Positions 16,177-28,064 are shown, counted from the first letter of the stretch. The stretch is 64,000 nucleotides of DNA from Verrucomicrobiales bacterium (GCA_016795505.1 JAEUHH010000034.1:1-64000), one strand, 5' to 3'. The notes: generated from the letters alone by a model not told the origin. Translations and numbers: made by a program.

Positions 16177-17471
16177 GTGCGGTGGCAAAGATCCTGATCG
16201 TCGAAGACGAGCGCGCCCTGGCCCTGGCCCTGGCAGCAGCGGTGCGGCAGTGTGGAGCAGTGTCGGAGGTGGCGCCGACGGCGGCCCAGGCGAGGCGCCG
16301 GCTGATGGAGGCGGGACCTTTCGACGGGATGATCCTCGACATTGGCCTCCCCGACCAGAATGGGCTCGATTTCCTGGCCGGTCTGCCCGAGAGCGGGCGG
16401 CTGCCCACGTTGGTCGTCACCGCCCACGGGGGGATCGAGAATGCGATCGCGGCGCGGCGGATCGGGGTGCGGGAATTTTTTCCCAAGCCGCTGGACTTCA
16501 CGGCGTTCTCGGCGGCGCTGGTCTCCCTGATCGGCGAGGGTCCTGCTCCGGTCGGGCCGGGGGACAATCCGTCGGACGAGGGGCCGGCGTTTATCGGTGC
16601 GGCGGCGGCGATGCGGCCGGTCTTCCAGCAGATCGCCCATGCCTGTGCCAGCGACGAGCCGGTGATGATCCGGGGTGGCACGGGTACGGGAAAGACGCGG
16701 GTCGCGCACCTGATTGCGTCCCAGTCCGGTCGGCAGGATGGCCCGCGGGTGCGTGTGGAGGCAAACGGAGACCTCGGCACGGCGCTGGAGCGCGCCCGCG
16801 GCGGCGTGCTGGTGATCGAGGACGTGCTCGCGCTCGACGCAGTCGGGCAGGGGTTGATCATGAGCCGACTGGATGCGGCCGGGGCTGGCCTGCCCAGGAT
16901 CCTGGCTACGAGCGCCGCCGATCCGCGCGAGGCGGTCGAGAGGGGGGATTTCCGCAGTGATTTGTACTATCGGCTCCAGGTGCTGGAGGTCCGGTTGCCA
17001 CTGCTGCGCGAGCGGATCGAGGATCTGCCGGTGCTGACTGACTATTTCGCGGGACAGGTGGCCCCGGGACGGCGGCTGGAGGCATCGGCGGCCACGCTGA
17101 AGCGTCTGGCGGCCCATGACTGGCCGGGGAATCTGCGGGAGCTGCGCAACGTGGTGTCCTATGCCGTCACGGCTGGCGCGGGCGCCCGACGCCTTGAGCC
17201 GGCTCATTTGCCAGCCTATCTCGGCGTGGGACGGGTCGCAGGCATGAGCGGTCCGGGGGTGTTGCCGGACGAGTTGTGCCGCGAGCTGAGCCGCTGGGCC
17301 GGGGACCGCTTGCAGAGTGATCCTCCGCCGAGTTATGATGAGCTTTCGGAGATACTCGAGGCGGAGTTGATCCGGGAATTGCTCCGCCGATTCGATGGCA
17401 AGCTGGCGCGGATGGCCGCCGAAATGAAGGCGAACCGGGCGACCCTGCGCCGCAAGCTGCGGATGGAGTGA
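16173..17471 (+). CDS. NtrC-like response regulator lacking the GAFTGA region
   Basis: A 432-residue partner of the upstream kinase. The receiver domain (1-120) has the acidic patch ED at 11-12, phospho-acceptor D56, T83 and K105. An AAA+ domain follows with Walker A GGTGTGKT (168-175), Walker B-like GGVLVIEDV (210-218), FRSDLYYRL (260-268) and LPLLRERIEDLPVL. Only about 40 residues separate Walker A and B, against about 65 in sigma-54 activators, and no GAFTGA loop is present. The sigma-54 contact surface is therefore missing. The C terminus is a Fis-type HTH (LIRELLRRFDGKLARMAAEM, ATLRRKLRM). It probably regulates sigma-70-family promoters, or works by DNA binding alone. Confidence 0.9.
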   Translation: MSAVAKILIVEDERALALALAAAVRQCGAVSEVAPTAAQARRRLMEAGPFDGMILDIGLPDQNGLDFLAGLPESGRLPTLVVTAHGGIENAIAARRIGVREFFPKPLDFTAFSAALVSLIGEGPAPVGPGDNPSDEGPAFIGAAAAMRPVFQQIAHACASDEPVMIRGGTGTGKTRVAHLIASQSGRQDGPRVRVEANGDLGTALERARGGVLVIEDVLALDAVGQGLIMSRLDAAGAGLPRILATSAADPREAVERGDFRSDLYYRLQVLEVRLPLLRERIEDLPVLTDYFAGQVAPGRRLEASAATLKRLAAHDWPGNLRELRNVVSYAVTAGAGARRLEPAHLPAYLGVGRVAGMSGPGVLPDELCRELSRWAGDRLQSDPPPSYDELSEILEAELIRELLRRFDGKLARMAAEMKANRATLRRKLRME

Positions 17472-17522
17472 GCGAGTCGGTGGTCGGTTTTTGACCACTT
17501 TGGCGAAAGGGTGGAGCCGGGC

Positions 17523-17551
17523 TTGCCGACCAGCCGGGATCGTTGTCTAAG
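17523..17551 (+). promoter_or_regulatory. Putative promoter of the TonB receptor
   Basis: TTGCCG (17523-17528), 17-bp spacer, TCTAAG (17546-17551), 30 bp before the ATG at 17582. Confidence 0.4.
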
Positions 17552-17581
17552 GGGCACTGTCATTCGCCCCCAAATCCAGAC

Positions 17582-19702
17582 ATGAAACCGCACTTCCTTT
17601 CTTCTTCGAGCGTCGTCCTGGCAGTCTTTCCCTTGGTGCTGGCCACCGGCTCTGCCGAGGAAGCGGCGCCAGTGGTTCGACCGGTGGACAGCACGCTGGA
17701 CACCGTGATCGTCACGGCCACCCGCGAGCCGCTGTCGCTGGCGGAATCGCCGAACTCCGTCACGGTGATCGAGGCGGAGGACATCGCGCGCCGCCTGGTG
17801 CGGAGCCTGCCGGAGATGCTGAACGAGACGCCCAGCGTCTTTGTGCAAAAGACGGCCCACGGTCAGGGATCGCCTTTCATCCGCGGTTTCACCGGCTATC
17901 GCAACCTGGCCCTGATCGACGGGGTGCGGCTGAACAATGCGACGTTCCGCGACGGTCCGAACCAATATTGGAACACGATCGACCCCTACTCCGTGCGCGC
18001 CGTGGAGTTGGTGAAAGGCCAGGGGTCGGTCCTCTACGGCAGCGATGCCATCGGGGGCACCCTGAACGTCCTCACCGCCCGGCCACTCTATGCGGAGTCG
18101 GGCACCCTCACCGGAGGCCGAGCCTACTCGCGATTCTCGACCGCGGAGGAAAGCTACACCGGCCGGCTGGAGGCATCGACCTCGGAGGCGGATCGCTTTG
18201 GCTTCATCCTCGGGGTGACGGGCAAGGAATACGGTGATCTGCGCACCGGCGGTCAGGGGCGCAATCCCAACACGGGCTACGGCGAGTGGGAATTCGACGC
18301 CAAGACGGAGTTTTTCCTCAACGACGACACCCGGCTGACCATTCTCCACCAGCAGGTGCATCAGAATGATGCCTGGCGCACCCACAGCACGATCTACGGG
18401 CTCAGTTTTCGCGGAACCTCGGTGGGCGATGACCAGCGCCGTTCGCTGGATCAGGATCGCTACCTGACATACATCCAGTTGGAGGGTGAGACCGATGGAT
18501 TCATCGATCATTACCTCGTCGGAGTGAGTCATCAGCGGCAGGCGGAGGAGCAGTATCGGATCCGGAAGGTGGGCGACGACCGGAGCGACCTCGCCGGCTT
18601 CGAGGTGGACAGCTATGGGGCGATGGCGCAGTTCTCGACCGACTCGGACCTCGGCTACTTCACCTATGGCGCCAGCTACTACCTCGACGAGGTGGATTCC
18701 TTCCGGAACAACTTCGCTCCCGACGGCAGTCTGGCCGGACGGGCGATCCAGGGCCCGGTGCCGGACAATTCGCGGTACCATCTCGCCGACGCCTTCGTGC
18801 AGGATCGCATCGGCGTGACCGACCAGCTCGACGTGTGGCTGGGTGGCCGGTTCACCTATGCCCGGGCGGAGATTGGCCGTGCCGAGGACCCGGTGACGGG
18901 CAATCCGTTTTCCCGCGAAGACGACTGGACCAGCGGAGTGGGCAGCGGGCGCTTTGTTTACGATTTGAACGAGGATGAAACGGTTTCGCTTTTCGGTGGG
19001 GTCTCGCAGGGCTTCAGGGCGCCGAATCTGTCGGACCTCTCGCGGCTGGACCTGGCCCGCACAGGTGAGATCGAGACGCCCTCGCCGGGATTGGAACCTG
19101 AGAAATACCTTTCCTACGAACTGGGATTGCGCGGCACTGGGGGGCGGACCAGCGGGTCGCTGGCGTATTTCTACACCGACATCAGCGATCTCATCGTGGG
19201 GCGCCGGACGGGGAGAATCGTCGATGATGCCTTCGAGGTGTCGAAGTTCAACGCCGGCAATGGATACGTGCACGGGGTGGAGTTCGAGGCGGAACAGGGT
19301 CTGACCGAACAACTGACCCTGTTTGGCTGGTTTTCGTGGCAGGATGGTCGCTTGGACAATGGAACCGTGGAGGAGCCGCTCAGCCGCATCATGCCATTCA
19401 CCGCGGAAGCCGGGATCCGGTGGGAGAGTGCCGGGGGTGGACTGTGGGTGGAACTGCTGGCGCTGGGTGCGGCGAGCCAGGACAATCTGCCCGAGCGCGA
19501 CCGGCTCGACACCCAGCGAATTCCGCCGAACGGCACTCCGGGCTACGTCATCGGCACCCTGCGGGGCGGCTGGGAGCTGGGCAACGGGCTGACTCTGACC
19601 GGGGCGGTGGAGAATTTCGCCGACGAGGCCTATCGCGTCCACGGCTCCGGCATCAACGGGGCGGGCCGGAACTTCATCCTCGGCGCCGAGTGGAAGTTCT
19701 GA
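17582..19702 (+). CDS. TonB-dependent outer-membrane receptor
   Basis: The ATG at 17582 gives 706 residues with a signal peptide (MKPHFLSSSSVVLAVF...GSAEE). The TonB box DTVIVTATR is followed by a plug domain (PNSVTVIEAEDIARR, MLNETPSVFVQK, PFIRGFTGYRNLALIDGVRL, VLYGSDAIGGTLNV). A 22-strand-type beta-barrel ends in the C-terminal aromatic NFILGAEWKF. RIDGVRL-like and YGSDAIGG motifs match siderophore, heme and cobalamin receptors; the substrate is not readable. It is a monocistron between the two-component system and a convergent helicase. An in-frame ATG at 17543 lies before the signal peptide and is less likely. Confidence 0.93.
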   Translation: MKPHFLSSSSVVLAVFPLVLATGSAEEAAPVVRPVDSTLDTVIVTATREPLSLAESPNSVTVIEAEDIARRLVRSLPEMLNETPSVFVQKTAHGQGSPFIRGFTGYRNLALIDGVRLNNATFRDGPNQYWNTIDPYSVRAVELVKGQGSVLYGSDAIGGTLNVLTARPLYAESGTLTGGRAYSRFSTAEESYTGRLEASTSEADRFGFILGVTGKEYGDLRTGGQGRNPNTGYGEWEFDAKTEFFLNDDTRLTILHQQVHQNDAWRTHSTIYGLSFRGTSVGDDQRRSLDQDRYLTYIQLEGETDGFIDHYLVGVSHQRQAEEQYRIRKVGDDRSDLAGFEVDSYGAMAQFSTDSDLGYFTYGASYYLDEVDSFRNNFAPDGSLAGRAIQGPVPDNSRYHLADAFVQDRIGVTDQLDVWLGGRFTYARAEIGRAEDPVTGNPFSREDDWTSGVGSGRFVYDLNEDETVSLFGGVSQGFRAPNLSDLSRLDLARTGEIETPSPGLEPEKYLSYELGLRGTGGRTSGSLAYFYTDISDLIVGRRTGRIVDDAFEVSKFNAGNGYVHGVEFEAEQGLTEQLTLFGWFSWQDGRLDNGTVEEPLSRIMPFTAEAGIRWESAGGGLWVELLALGAASQDNLPERDRLDTQRIPPNGTPGYVIGTLRGGWELGNGLTLTGAVENFADEAYRVHGSGINGAGRNFILGAEWKF

Positions 19703-19711
19703 GGTGCCGCG

Positions 19712-21421
<1,710 letters not shown>

Positions 21422-21582
21422 GAAAAAACGGCGGGCGGGTGGGAGGAAAACGGGGAATCGGCAAAGTCCGCCTGAATCGGAAAAGCGCGAGCAATACTTT
21501 CACCGTGCCGACAGTCCTTCAACTATCCCGCCATTCGGGCGCTGACAAGCGGAGCCGGCGTGTCTATCGTTCGCCCTCAACC

Positions 21583-22986
21583 ATGTCCGACGATCTAAAC
21601 ATTACGCTGAAGTGCCCGCCTCCGCTGGAATCCCATTTTGTGCCCGCGGCTTTGTGGAATCGCGCCTTTGCCGCCCGCGTCCGCGAGTCCGGTGGCGGCG
21701 TGCCCTTCGGGGTCGCTTTGGAACAGCCCGATGGCACGGTGTCGGTCCATGAGTCGGCTTTGCTGCCGACGAGCCAGGCGGGAGCGGTTGACCTGAACCG
21801 CCGCTACGTCGAGCGCCTGGTGAAGTTCCTCCTCTGGCAGCGGGGCGGCTATCGCGTCCTTCTAGGCGGCTGCGATGACCGGTTGGTAGAGGCCATCGCG
21901 GCGCAGTATTCCGCAGGCGGCGAGCGGGCTTTTGATTACCGACTGATGGGGGAAAAGGTCTATTTGCGGCCCTTTGAAGTGGTGGGTGTGCCGTTCGACC
22001 GGCTGCCGGCCCCGCGCGAGTCGGCGGTCGAGATCGGCGGGCATCTCGATGGCTGCCGGATCGGATTCGACCTCGGTGGCAGCGATCGGAAATGCGCGGC
22101 GGTGATCGATGGGAAGGTCGTCTTCTCCGAGGAGGTGACCTGGGATCCCTACTTCCAGAGCGATCCCCAGTACCATCTCGACGGCATCCGCCACAGCCTG
22201 GAGCGGGCCGCCGCGCATCTGCCGCGGGTCGATGCGATCGGTGGCAGCGCCGCCGGTGTCTATGTAAACAACGAGGTGCGGGTGGCGTCCCTGTTCCGCG
22301 GCGTGCCGGACGATGTGTTCGAAAGCCGGGTGCGGCGCCTCTTCGTGGAACTGGGTGAGGAATGGGGCGTTCCCTTCGTGGTGGCGAACGACGGCGATGT
22401 CACCGCTCTGGCTGGCTCCATGGCCACCGGTGATACCGGGGTGCTGGGCGTGGCCATGGGCACCAGCGAGGCGGTCGGCTACGTGACGCCCGGCGGACGC
22501 ATCACCACCTGGCTGAATGAGTTGGCCTTCGCTCCCATTGACTATCAGAACGATGCGCCCGCCGACGAGTGGTCGGGCGGTCTCGGTGTCGGAGCCCAGT
22601 ATCTGTCGCAGCAAGCCGTGGGGCGGCTCGCGCCACGGGCGGGGTATGTGTTTCCCGGCGAGATGGGCCTGCCGGAGCGTCTCGTGAAGGTCCAGCATGC
22701 CATGGAGGCCGGTGAACCCGGTGCGGCGCAGATTTTCGAGACGGTGGGGCGCTATTTTGGTTATGCCGTGGCCCACTACGCGGATTACTATGACATCCGG
22801 CAGATCCTCGCCCTCGGCCGGGTGACCTCAGGCACAGGGGGCGATCTCCTGCTCCGGGAGGCGCAGGGTGTGCTGGCGGCGGAGTTTCCCGAGCTGGCGG
22901 ATCGCATCCGATTCCGTCAACCCGGGGAGCAGGAAAAACGCCACGGTCAGGCCATCGCGGCGGCGAGTCTGCCCAAGCTCCGCTGA
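21583..22986 (+). CDS. ROK/ASKHA-family sugar-kinase-like protein
   Basis: The ATG at 21583 gives 467 residues. An N-terminal region of about 150 residues (PFGVALEQPDGTVSVHESAL) precedes an ASKHA core: phosphate-1 motif IGFDLGGSDRKCAAVIDGKV, a middle segment IGGSAAGVYVNNEVRVASLF, and VANDGDVTALAGSMA followed by GVLGVAMGTSEAVGYV. These resemble ROK glucokinases and regulators, but the zinc-binding CxCGxxGC signature is not seen, so the substrate is uncertain. An in-frame ATG at 21439 is unlikely. The stop is 1 bp before the aldo/keto reductase ATG, so the two are an operon. Confidence 0.82.
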   Translation: MSDDLNITLKCPPPLESHFVPAALWNRAFAARVRESGGGVPFGVALEQPDGTVSVHESALLPTSQAGAVDLNRRYVERLVKFLLWQRGGYRVLLGGCDDRLVEAIAAQYSAGGERAFDYRLMGEKVYLRPFEVVGVPFDRLPAPRESAVEIGGHLDGCRIGFDLGGSDRKCAAVIDGKVVFSEEVTWDPYFQSDPQYHLDGIRHSLERAAAHLPRVDAIGGSAAGVYVNNEVRVASLFRGVPDDVFESRVRRLFVELGEEWGVPFVVANDGDVTALAGSMATGDTGVLGVAMGTSEAVGYVTPGGRITTWLNELAFAPIDYQNDAPADEWSGGLGVGAQYLSQQAVGRLAPRAGYVFPGEMGLPERLVKVQHAMEAGEPGAAQIFETVGRYFGYAVAHYADYYDIRQILALGRVTSGTGGDLLLREAQGVLAAEFPELADRIRFRQPGEQEKRHGQAIAAASLPKLR

Positions 22987-22987
22987 C

Positions 22988-23869
22988 ATGGAATCCCGCC
23001 CGCTCGGACGCACCGGACTGAGCGTCAGCCCGATCGGGCTGGGCTGCGTCACCTTTGGTCGCGAGATCGACGAGGCGATGTCCTTTGCCGTGCTCGACCG
23101 GGCGCGCGAGTGCGGCATCACCCTGATTGATACGGCGGCGGCTTACCATCAGGGAGCATCAGAACGCGTCATCGGTGCCTGGCTGGCCGATCGTGGCGGC
23201 CGGGATGGCATGATCATCGCCACGAAGGTCGCCGTGCCGCTGACGCGGGAGCGGGTCATCGCCTCGGCCGAGGAGAGCCTGCGCCGGCTCCGGGTGGAGG
23301 CGATCGATTTGTTCCAACTGCACTCTTGGGACCCTGCGACGCCGGTGGAGGAGACGCTGGAGGCACTGGCCGTCCTGCAACAGGCCGGCAAGATTCGGCA
23401 TGCCGGTTGCAGCAATTGGACCCTCGACCACCTGCGGGCGACCAGCGGCATGGCGACCCTCCAACCGCCCTACAATCTGGTGCAGCGCGAGATCGAACAC
23501 GGCATCATCGACCATTGCTTCAAAGCGGGGATCGGCATTTTGAGCTATAGCCCGCTCGCGGCCGGCTTTCTCACCGGAAAGTATCGGCCCGATGGCGTCG
23601 TGCCTGCCGGGACACGCTTCGATGTGATTCCCGGGCATCAGCCGATCTACTTTACCGAGCGGGGGTGGCGGGTGGTTGAGCAATTGCGCGCGCTCGCCGC
23701 CCGGACCGGCCGACCGATGGCCGACCTGGCTCTCGGCTGGGTGATTGGTCGCCGGGGCGTGACCAGTGTGCTCATAGGTGCGCGGCATCCCGGGCAGGTG
23801 GATCAGGCCATCGCCGCAGCCGGCGATCCGCTGGCGGATGAGTGGGTGGAGGAAATGAGCCGGTGGTGA
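22988..23869 (+). CDS. Aldo/keto reductase
   Basis: A 293-residue NADPH-dependent (beta/alpha)8-barrel oxidoreductase. It starts with LGRTGLSVSPIGLGCVTFG, and the catalytic tetrad is visible as D48, Y53, K80 and H112. Cofactor-site segments include SYSPLAAGFLTGKY and IGARHPGQVDQAI. The ATG at 22988 begins one base after the ROK-like stop, so it is translationally linked. The pair may act on the same sugar or sugar-derived carbonyl, which is inference from the operon. Confidence 0.93.
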   Translation: MESRPLGRTGLSVSPIGLGCVTFGREIDEAMSFAVLDRARECGITLIDTAAAYHQGASERVIGAWLADRGGRDGMIIATKVAVPLTRERVIASAEESLRRLRVEAIDLFQLHSWDPATPVEETLEALAVLQQAGKIRHAGCSNWTLDHLRATSGMATLQPPYNLVQREIEHGIIDHCFKAGIGILSYSPLAAGFLTGKYRPDGVVPAGTRFDVIPGHQPIYFTERGWRVVEQLRALAARTGRPMADLALGWVIGRRGVTSVLIGARHPGQVDQAIAAAGDPLADEWVEEMSRW

Positions 23870-23895
23870 GTTTGACAAGGCCGGTAGTCCTGTCC

Positions 23896-24774
23896 ATGCT
23901 CGCCGGCATGTGCCGTCTCACCTCTTGCCTGTTGTTGCTGCTCCTCGCTCAGCTGTGGCTGCCCCGCGTCGATGCCCAGGCCGCCGATGCCCCGGACCCG
24001 GAGGCGGTGGCCTTCGCCAGCCGGCTCAAAGATGTCGATTGGAGGCTCCGCGGTACCTCGGCGCTGAAGGGGCTGCGTTTCGATGGTGAGGCCTTGCGCG
24101 CCGTGAATCCTGATGGGTCGGCCCGCGGCGCATATGAAACTATCTTTCCCGATGTGGACATTGTGCGCATCCTGTTTTCCGATGGCACCACCGGTTGGTA
24201 TTTCATTAGCGACGATTTCCGGTTCATCACCTCATTGAAAGTCATCAGTGAGCGACCGTTCGCCATGGTGCCTGAAGCCACCGCCCGGCCGGTGAAGGAC
24301 TTCCCCAAAGACATAGAGGGCGTCGTCTATGCCTCCACTGACGATTCCGAGTCGAATCCGCCCGGCAAAGTGCGTTGGAACGGCAAGAATCTGGAGTTTG
24401 GCGTGCTGAAGGACGGCACTTGGGGCGTGGAGGCGCTGCAGCCTGTGGTGTCCAACCGGCGGGCCTTTGAGATGCGGGCGTCCGAGACGGTGGTGGTCTG
24501 GATGGTCTTCAGTAAGGACGGGGGCGAAGCCTGGTTACTCCAGGTGGAAAACATCTTCGGTGGGCATCGGGCTGACGTGATGCCCCGCGCCACCGTCACC
24601 GCCCGCGAGTCCGGCCTGACCGAACAACTGAACGACCTCGCCAACCACATGATGGACCTGATCGACGCCGGAGTGAAAGAGCCGGTCGCCACCCTGCAGA
24701 GGCAATTTGAGAGGAAATTGAAAGACCGGCCGGAGTTGCTCGATCGATTGAAGCAGCGGGTGAGCCGCCGCTGA
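23896..24774 (+). CDS. Exported hypothetical protein (292 aa)
   Basis: I do not recognise the family. An N-terminal signal sequence (MCRLTSCLLLLLLAQLW, cleavage near VDAQA) precedes a soluble alpha/beta protein with motifs such as SDGTTGWYFISDDFRF and VRWNGKNLEFGVLKDGTW. A helical tail follows (LNDLANHMMDLIDAG, FERKLKDRPELLDRLKQR). A TTGACA at 23874 lies upstream. If CATGCT at 23895 serves as -10, transcription would begin near the next ATG at 23908, which would then be the start. The frame also extends upstream to 23842 inside the reductase gene. It converges with guaA. Confidence 0.7.
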   Translation: MLAGMCRLTSCLLLLLLAQLWLPRVDAQAADAPDPEAVAFASRLKDVDWRLRGTSALKGLRFDGEALRAVNPDGSARGAYETIFPDVDIVRILFSDGTTGWYFISDDFRFITSLKVISERPFAMVPEATARPVKDFPKDIEGVVYASTDDSESNPPGKVRWNGKNLEFGVLKDGTWGVEALQPVVSNRRAFEMRASETVVVWMVFSKDGGEAWLLQVENIFGGHRADVMPRATVTARESGLTEQLNDLANHMMDLIDAGVKEPVATLQRQFERKLKDRPELLDRLKQRVSRR

Positions 24775-24921
24775 GGCCGGGGGCGTATGTGGAGTGCCGG
24801 CTGTCCGTGTTGGCAGTCGGGCAGGTGGAGGGCGGCCTTCTTCCGACTCCGGTGAGGAGCCCCCTGATCGGGCATCGGCTTCCTTTCCCAGCTTTTTAGT
24901 CTCCCCGGCAGATTCCCGCAG

Positions 24922-26436
24922 TCACTCCCATTCAATACTCGCCGGCGGCTTGGTGGAGATGTCGTAGAGGACGCGGTTGACGCCTTTGACTTCGTTGAGG
25001 ATGCGGTTGGAGATCTCGGCGAGAAGCTCGTAGGGGAGATGGACCCACTCGGCGGTCATGGCGTCCTCGCTGGTGACGGCGCGCAGGCTGAGGGCGTATT
25101 CGTAGCAGCGCTCGTCTCCCTTTACCCCGACGGTCTTGGTGGGAATGAGGGCGGCATAGGCCTGCCACACGCGGTCGTACCAGCCGCGGTCGCGGAGCAG
25201 GTCGATGTAGATGCGGTCGGCATTACGGATGATCTCGAGCTTTTCGGGTGTGATCTCGCCGGGGCAGCGCACGGCCAGGCCGGGTCCGGGGAAGGGGTGA
25301 CGTTTCACGACCGGATCGGGCAGGCCGAGGGTGCGGCCGAGGTCGCGGACCTCGTCCTTGAACAGCTCGTCGAGCGGCTCGATGACGCGGCCCTGGGCCT
25401 TGAGTTCCATGATGCGGTCGACGCGGTTGTGATGCGTCTTGATGGTGGACGCGATGGAGCCGCTGGTGGCACTCTCGATGACATCGGGATACAGGGTGCC
25501 TTGGGCAAGCAATTCGACGTCGTCGCCGACGGCATTGAAAAACACGTCGACGAAGAGCCGGCCGATGATGCGGCGTTTCTGCTCGGGATCTGTCTCACCG
25601 GCCAGGGCGTCGAGGAACTGCCGGGAGGCGTCGACGGTCTCGATCTCGATGCCGACGGTGCGGAATTGATCCTGCACTTCGCGGGCTTCGTCCTTCCGCA
25701 GCAGGCCGTTGTCGACAAAGATGTAGCGGGTATCGACGCCGGACTCGTGGAGCAGGGCGGCGAGGACGGAGGAATCGACGCCTCCGGACACGCCGCAGAC
25801 GACCTTGCGACCGGCAGCCTCCTGGCGCACGCGCTCGATGAGGTGGTCCTTGAAGGACTCGATCCGGAAAGGAGTGGGGTTCTTGGCGAGGTTCAGGAAA
25901 TTGCGCAGGATCTTCTTTCCCTCGTCGGTGTGGGACACCTCGGGGTGGAACTGGATGCCGAAGAAGTTGTCCGCCCACTGGAGCCCGACCGGGATGCCAT
26001 CGAGATTCTCACCGAGGATGCGGGCAGTCTCGGGCATGCGGCAGGTGTCGGAGTGGCTCATCCAGATCTGCGAGTGGTCGCGGACGCCATCAAAGAGCGG
26101 GTTACCGGGCGAGGTGAGCAGGGTGGCGGGGCCATACTCGCGGGTGTGGCCGGGGGCGACGGAGCCGCCGAACTTCAGATTGAGCAACTGCATGCCGTAG
26201 CAGACCCCGAGTACGGGGACGCCGAGGCTTTTCAGATAGTCGAAGTCGATGTCGGGAGCATCCGGCTCCAGAGTTGAGCGCGGTCCGCCGGAGAGAATGA
26301 CGGCGGGCGGTGAGCCGGTGTCGCGGAGTTCTCCAGGCTGATAGAGCTTGGAAAAGTAACCGAACTCGCGGATGCGCCGCACGATGAGCTGGGTGTATTG
26401 CGAGCCGAAGTCGATGACGGCGATGGGATTTTCCAT
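24922..26436 (-). CDS. guaA: GMP synthase (glutamine-hydrolysing)
   Basis: Converts XMP, ATP and glutamine to GMP in the cytoplasm. The 504-residue protein has the N-terminal class I glutaminase domain with nucleophile C79 (GVCYGMQLL) and H164/E166 (FHPEVSH). The ATP-pyrophosphatase domain carries the PP-loop GVSGGVDSS (215-223), and the C-terminal dimerisation domain ends in KPPASIEWE. Length and motifs are standard. It is 70 bp downstream of guaB on the same strand, so the last two steps of GMP synthesis are probably one operon. Confidence 0.98.
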   Translation of the reverse strand: MENPIAVIDFGSQYTQLIVRRIREFGYFSKLYQPGELRDTGSPPAVILSGGPRSTLEPDAPDIDFDYLKSLGVPVLGVCYGMQLLNLKFGGSVAPGHTREYGPATLLTSPGNPLFDGVRDHSQIWMSHSDTCRMPETARILGENLDGIPVGLQWADNFFGIQFHPEVSHTDEGKKILRNFLNLAKNPTPFRIESFKDHLIERVRQEAAGRKVVCGVSGGVDSSVLAALLHESGVDTRYIFVDNGLLRKDEAREVQDQFRTVGIEIETVDASRQFLDALAGETDPEQKRRIIGRLFVDVFFNAVGDDVELLAQGTLYPDVIESATSGSIASTIKTHHNRVDRIMELKAQGRVIEPLDELFKDEVRDLGRTLGLPDPVVKRHPFPGPGLAVRCPGEITPEKLEIIRNADRIYIDLLRDRGWYDRVWQAYAALIPTKTVGVKGDERCYEYALSLRAVTSEDAMTAEWVHLPYELLAEISNRILNEVKGVNRVLYDISTKPPASIEWE

Positions 26437-26506
26437 GGATGGATGCTTGGAGCAGAGGAAGGGAAATCGGTGGGATCAAAGGTGGATGGAGCACCAGTCG
26501 GTGCCA

Positions 26507-27961
26507 TCACCCGCCGCTCTGATAGTTCACCGGTTCTTCCGTGATGGTGATGTCGTGGGCGTGGCTTTCCTTGAGGCCGCCGGCGGTGATGCGGACGAAG
26601 GTGGCGTTCTGCCGCAACTCGTCGAGATTCGCGGCCCCCATGTAGCCCATGCCGCTGCGGAGGCCACCGAGGAGTTGGAAAACGGTCTCGCTGAGCGGTC
26701 CGCGGTAGGGCACGCGGCCCTCCACGCCTTCGGCGACGAGTTTGCCGCTGGAGTTCTGCCCGTAGCGGTCACCGGAGCCCTTGCGCATCGCTTTGAGCGA
26801 TCCCATGCCGCGGTATTCCTTCCAGGTGCGGCCCTGGTAGTTGACCATGGCGCCGGGGCTCTCCTTGCAGCCGGCGAGGAGCGAGCCGAGCATGACCATG
26901 TCGGCTCCCGCAGCGAGGGCTTTCACCAAGTCTCCTGAGAAGCGGATGCCACCGTCGGCGATGACGGGCACACCTTTCTCGCGACAGACGCTGGCCACCT
27001 CCTGAATGGCGGAAAACTGTGGCATGCCGACGCCGGAAATGACGCGGGTGGTGCAGATCGAGCCCGGTCCGACACCGACTTTGACGGCACCGGCACCGGC
27101 GGCGATCAGGTCGGCGGCGCCCTGCGGGGTGACGACATTCCCGGCGACGACCGGCACCCGGCCCTCGCCCCGGAGTCGTTCGATGACGTAAAGGACGCGG
27201 GTGGTGTGGCCGGTGGCGGCATCGATGAAGACCGCGTCGGCGCCGGCCTGGATCATGGCTTCGGCGCGGTCAAAGCAATCCTCGCCCACGCCGATGGCGG
27301 CCCCGACGCGCAGGCGGCCGTTGGGGTCTTTGGCGGCGTTGGTGTAGCGGTCGCGTTTTTCGATGTCCTGCGAGGTGATCAAGCCCGCCAGCTTGCCGCT
27401 GTCGTCGACGAGCGGGAGCTTCTCGATGCGGTTTTTGTAGAGAAGGCGCCGCGCCTCCTCGATGCCGGTATTCACCGGGGCGGTGACGAGCTTTTCCCGC
27501 GGTGTCATGACTTCGGCGACGGTGCCGGAGGGATTCTCGATCAGCCAGATGTCGCGGGTGGTCACCATCCCGGCGAGATTGCCATCAGCATCGACGACCG
27601 GGAAGCCATTGACGCCTTTTTCGCGCATGATCTGCTGGAGCGTCTCGAGGGTGGTCTCGGGACGGACGGTGAAAGGATCGGGGATGACCATGTTCTCCGA
27701 CCGTTTCACCCGTGCGACCATCTCGGCCTGCTCGGCGATGGGCATGTTGCGGTGGATCACTCCGATACCGCCTTCGCGGGCCAGCGCGACGGCCAGTTCG
27801 GCCTCCGTCACGGTGTCCATCGCCGAGGAGACGATGGGGATGTTGAGCGGAATCCCGTCGGCGAGACGGGTCGTCAGGTCGGCATCGGCCGGCAGAATGG
27901 CGCTCTTGCGCGGGACGAGCAGAACGTCGTCAAAACTTAATCCAAGTGGCAGGTCACCCAT
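26507..27961 (-). CDS. guaB: IMP dehydrogenase
   Basis: Oxidises IMP to XMP with NAD, the committed step to GMP. The 484-residue TIM barrel has the catalytic loop GPGSICTTR with C303 and the N-terminal [13 protein letters not shown] motif. A pair of CBS domains occupies about 95-205 ([36 protein letters not shown]). The flap [17 protein letters not shown] is intact. It precedes guaA by 70 bp and follows pyrE by 103 bp, all on minus. Confidence 0.98.
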   Translation of the reverse strand: MGDLPLGLSFDDVLLVPRKSAILPADADLTTRLADGIPLNIPIVSSAMDTVTEAELAVALAREGGIGVIHRNMPIAEQAEMVARVKRSENMVIPDPFTVRPETTLETLQQIMREKGVNGFPVVDADGNLAGMVTTRDIWLIENPSGTVAEVMTPREKLVTAPVNTGIEEARRLLYKNRIEKLPLVDDSGKLAGLITSQDIEKRDRYTNAAKDPNGRLRVGAAIGVGEDCFDRAEAMIQAGADAVFIDAATGHTTRVLYVIERLRGEGRVPVVAGNVVTPQGAADLIAAGAGAVKVGVGPGSICTTRVISGVGMPQFSAIQEVASVCREKGVPVIADGGIRFSGDLVKALAAGADMVMLGSLLAGCKESPGAMVNYQGRTWKEYRGMGSLKAMRKGSGDRYGQNSSGKLVAEGVEGRVPYRGPLSETVFQLLGGLRSGMGYMGAANLDELRQNATFVRITAGGLKESHAHDITITEEPVNYQSGG

Positions 27962-28064
27962 GGATAACCTTTGGAAAGCCCCACGGGCGCGTCAAGGGGA
28001 TTTTCCGATACAGAGACGGGAAAAAACGCCGGCTTCTGCCCGTTCCACGCGTCGGGGCAGGGGG

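Noticed and set aside
14472-17498. 1008-codon open frame on minus
   Set aside because: Antisense to the histidine kinase/regulator pair; composition is a codon-bias shadow.
17333-19642. 769-codon open frame on minus
   Set aside because: Antisense to the TonB receptor; no supporting motif or signal.
24601-24640. CTGACCGAACAACTGA shared with the TonB receptor at 19307
   Set aside because: Both encode GLTEQL by ordinary codons; a 16-base match is expected by chance about once in a window of this size and bias.
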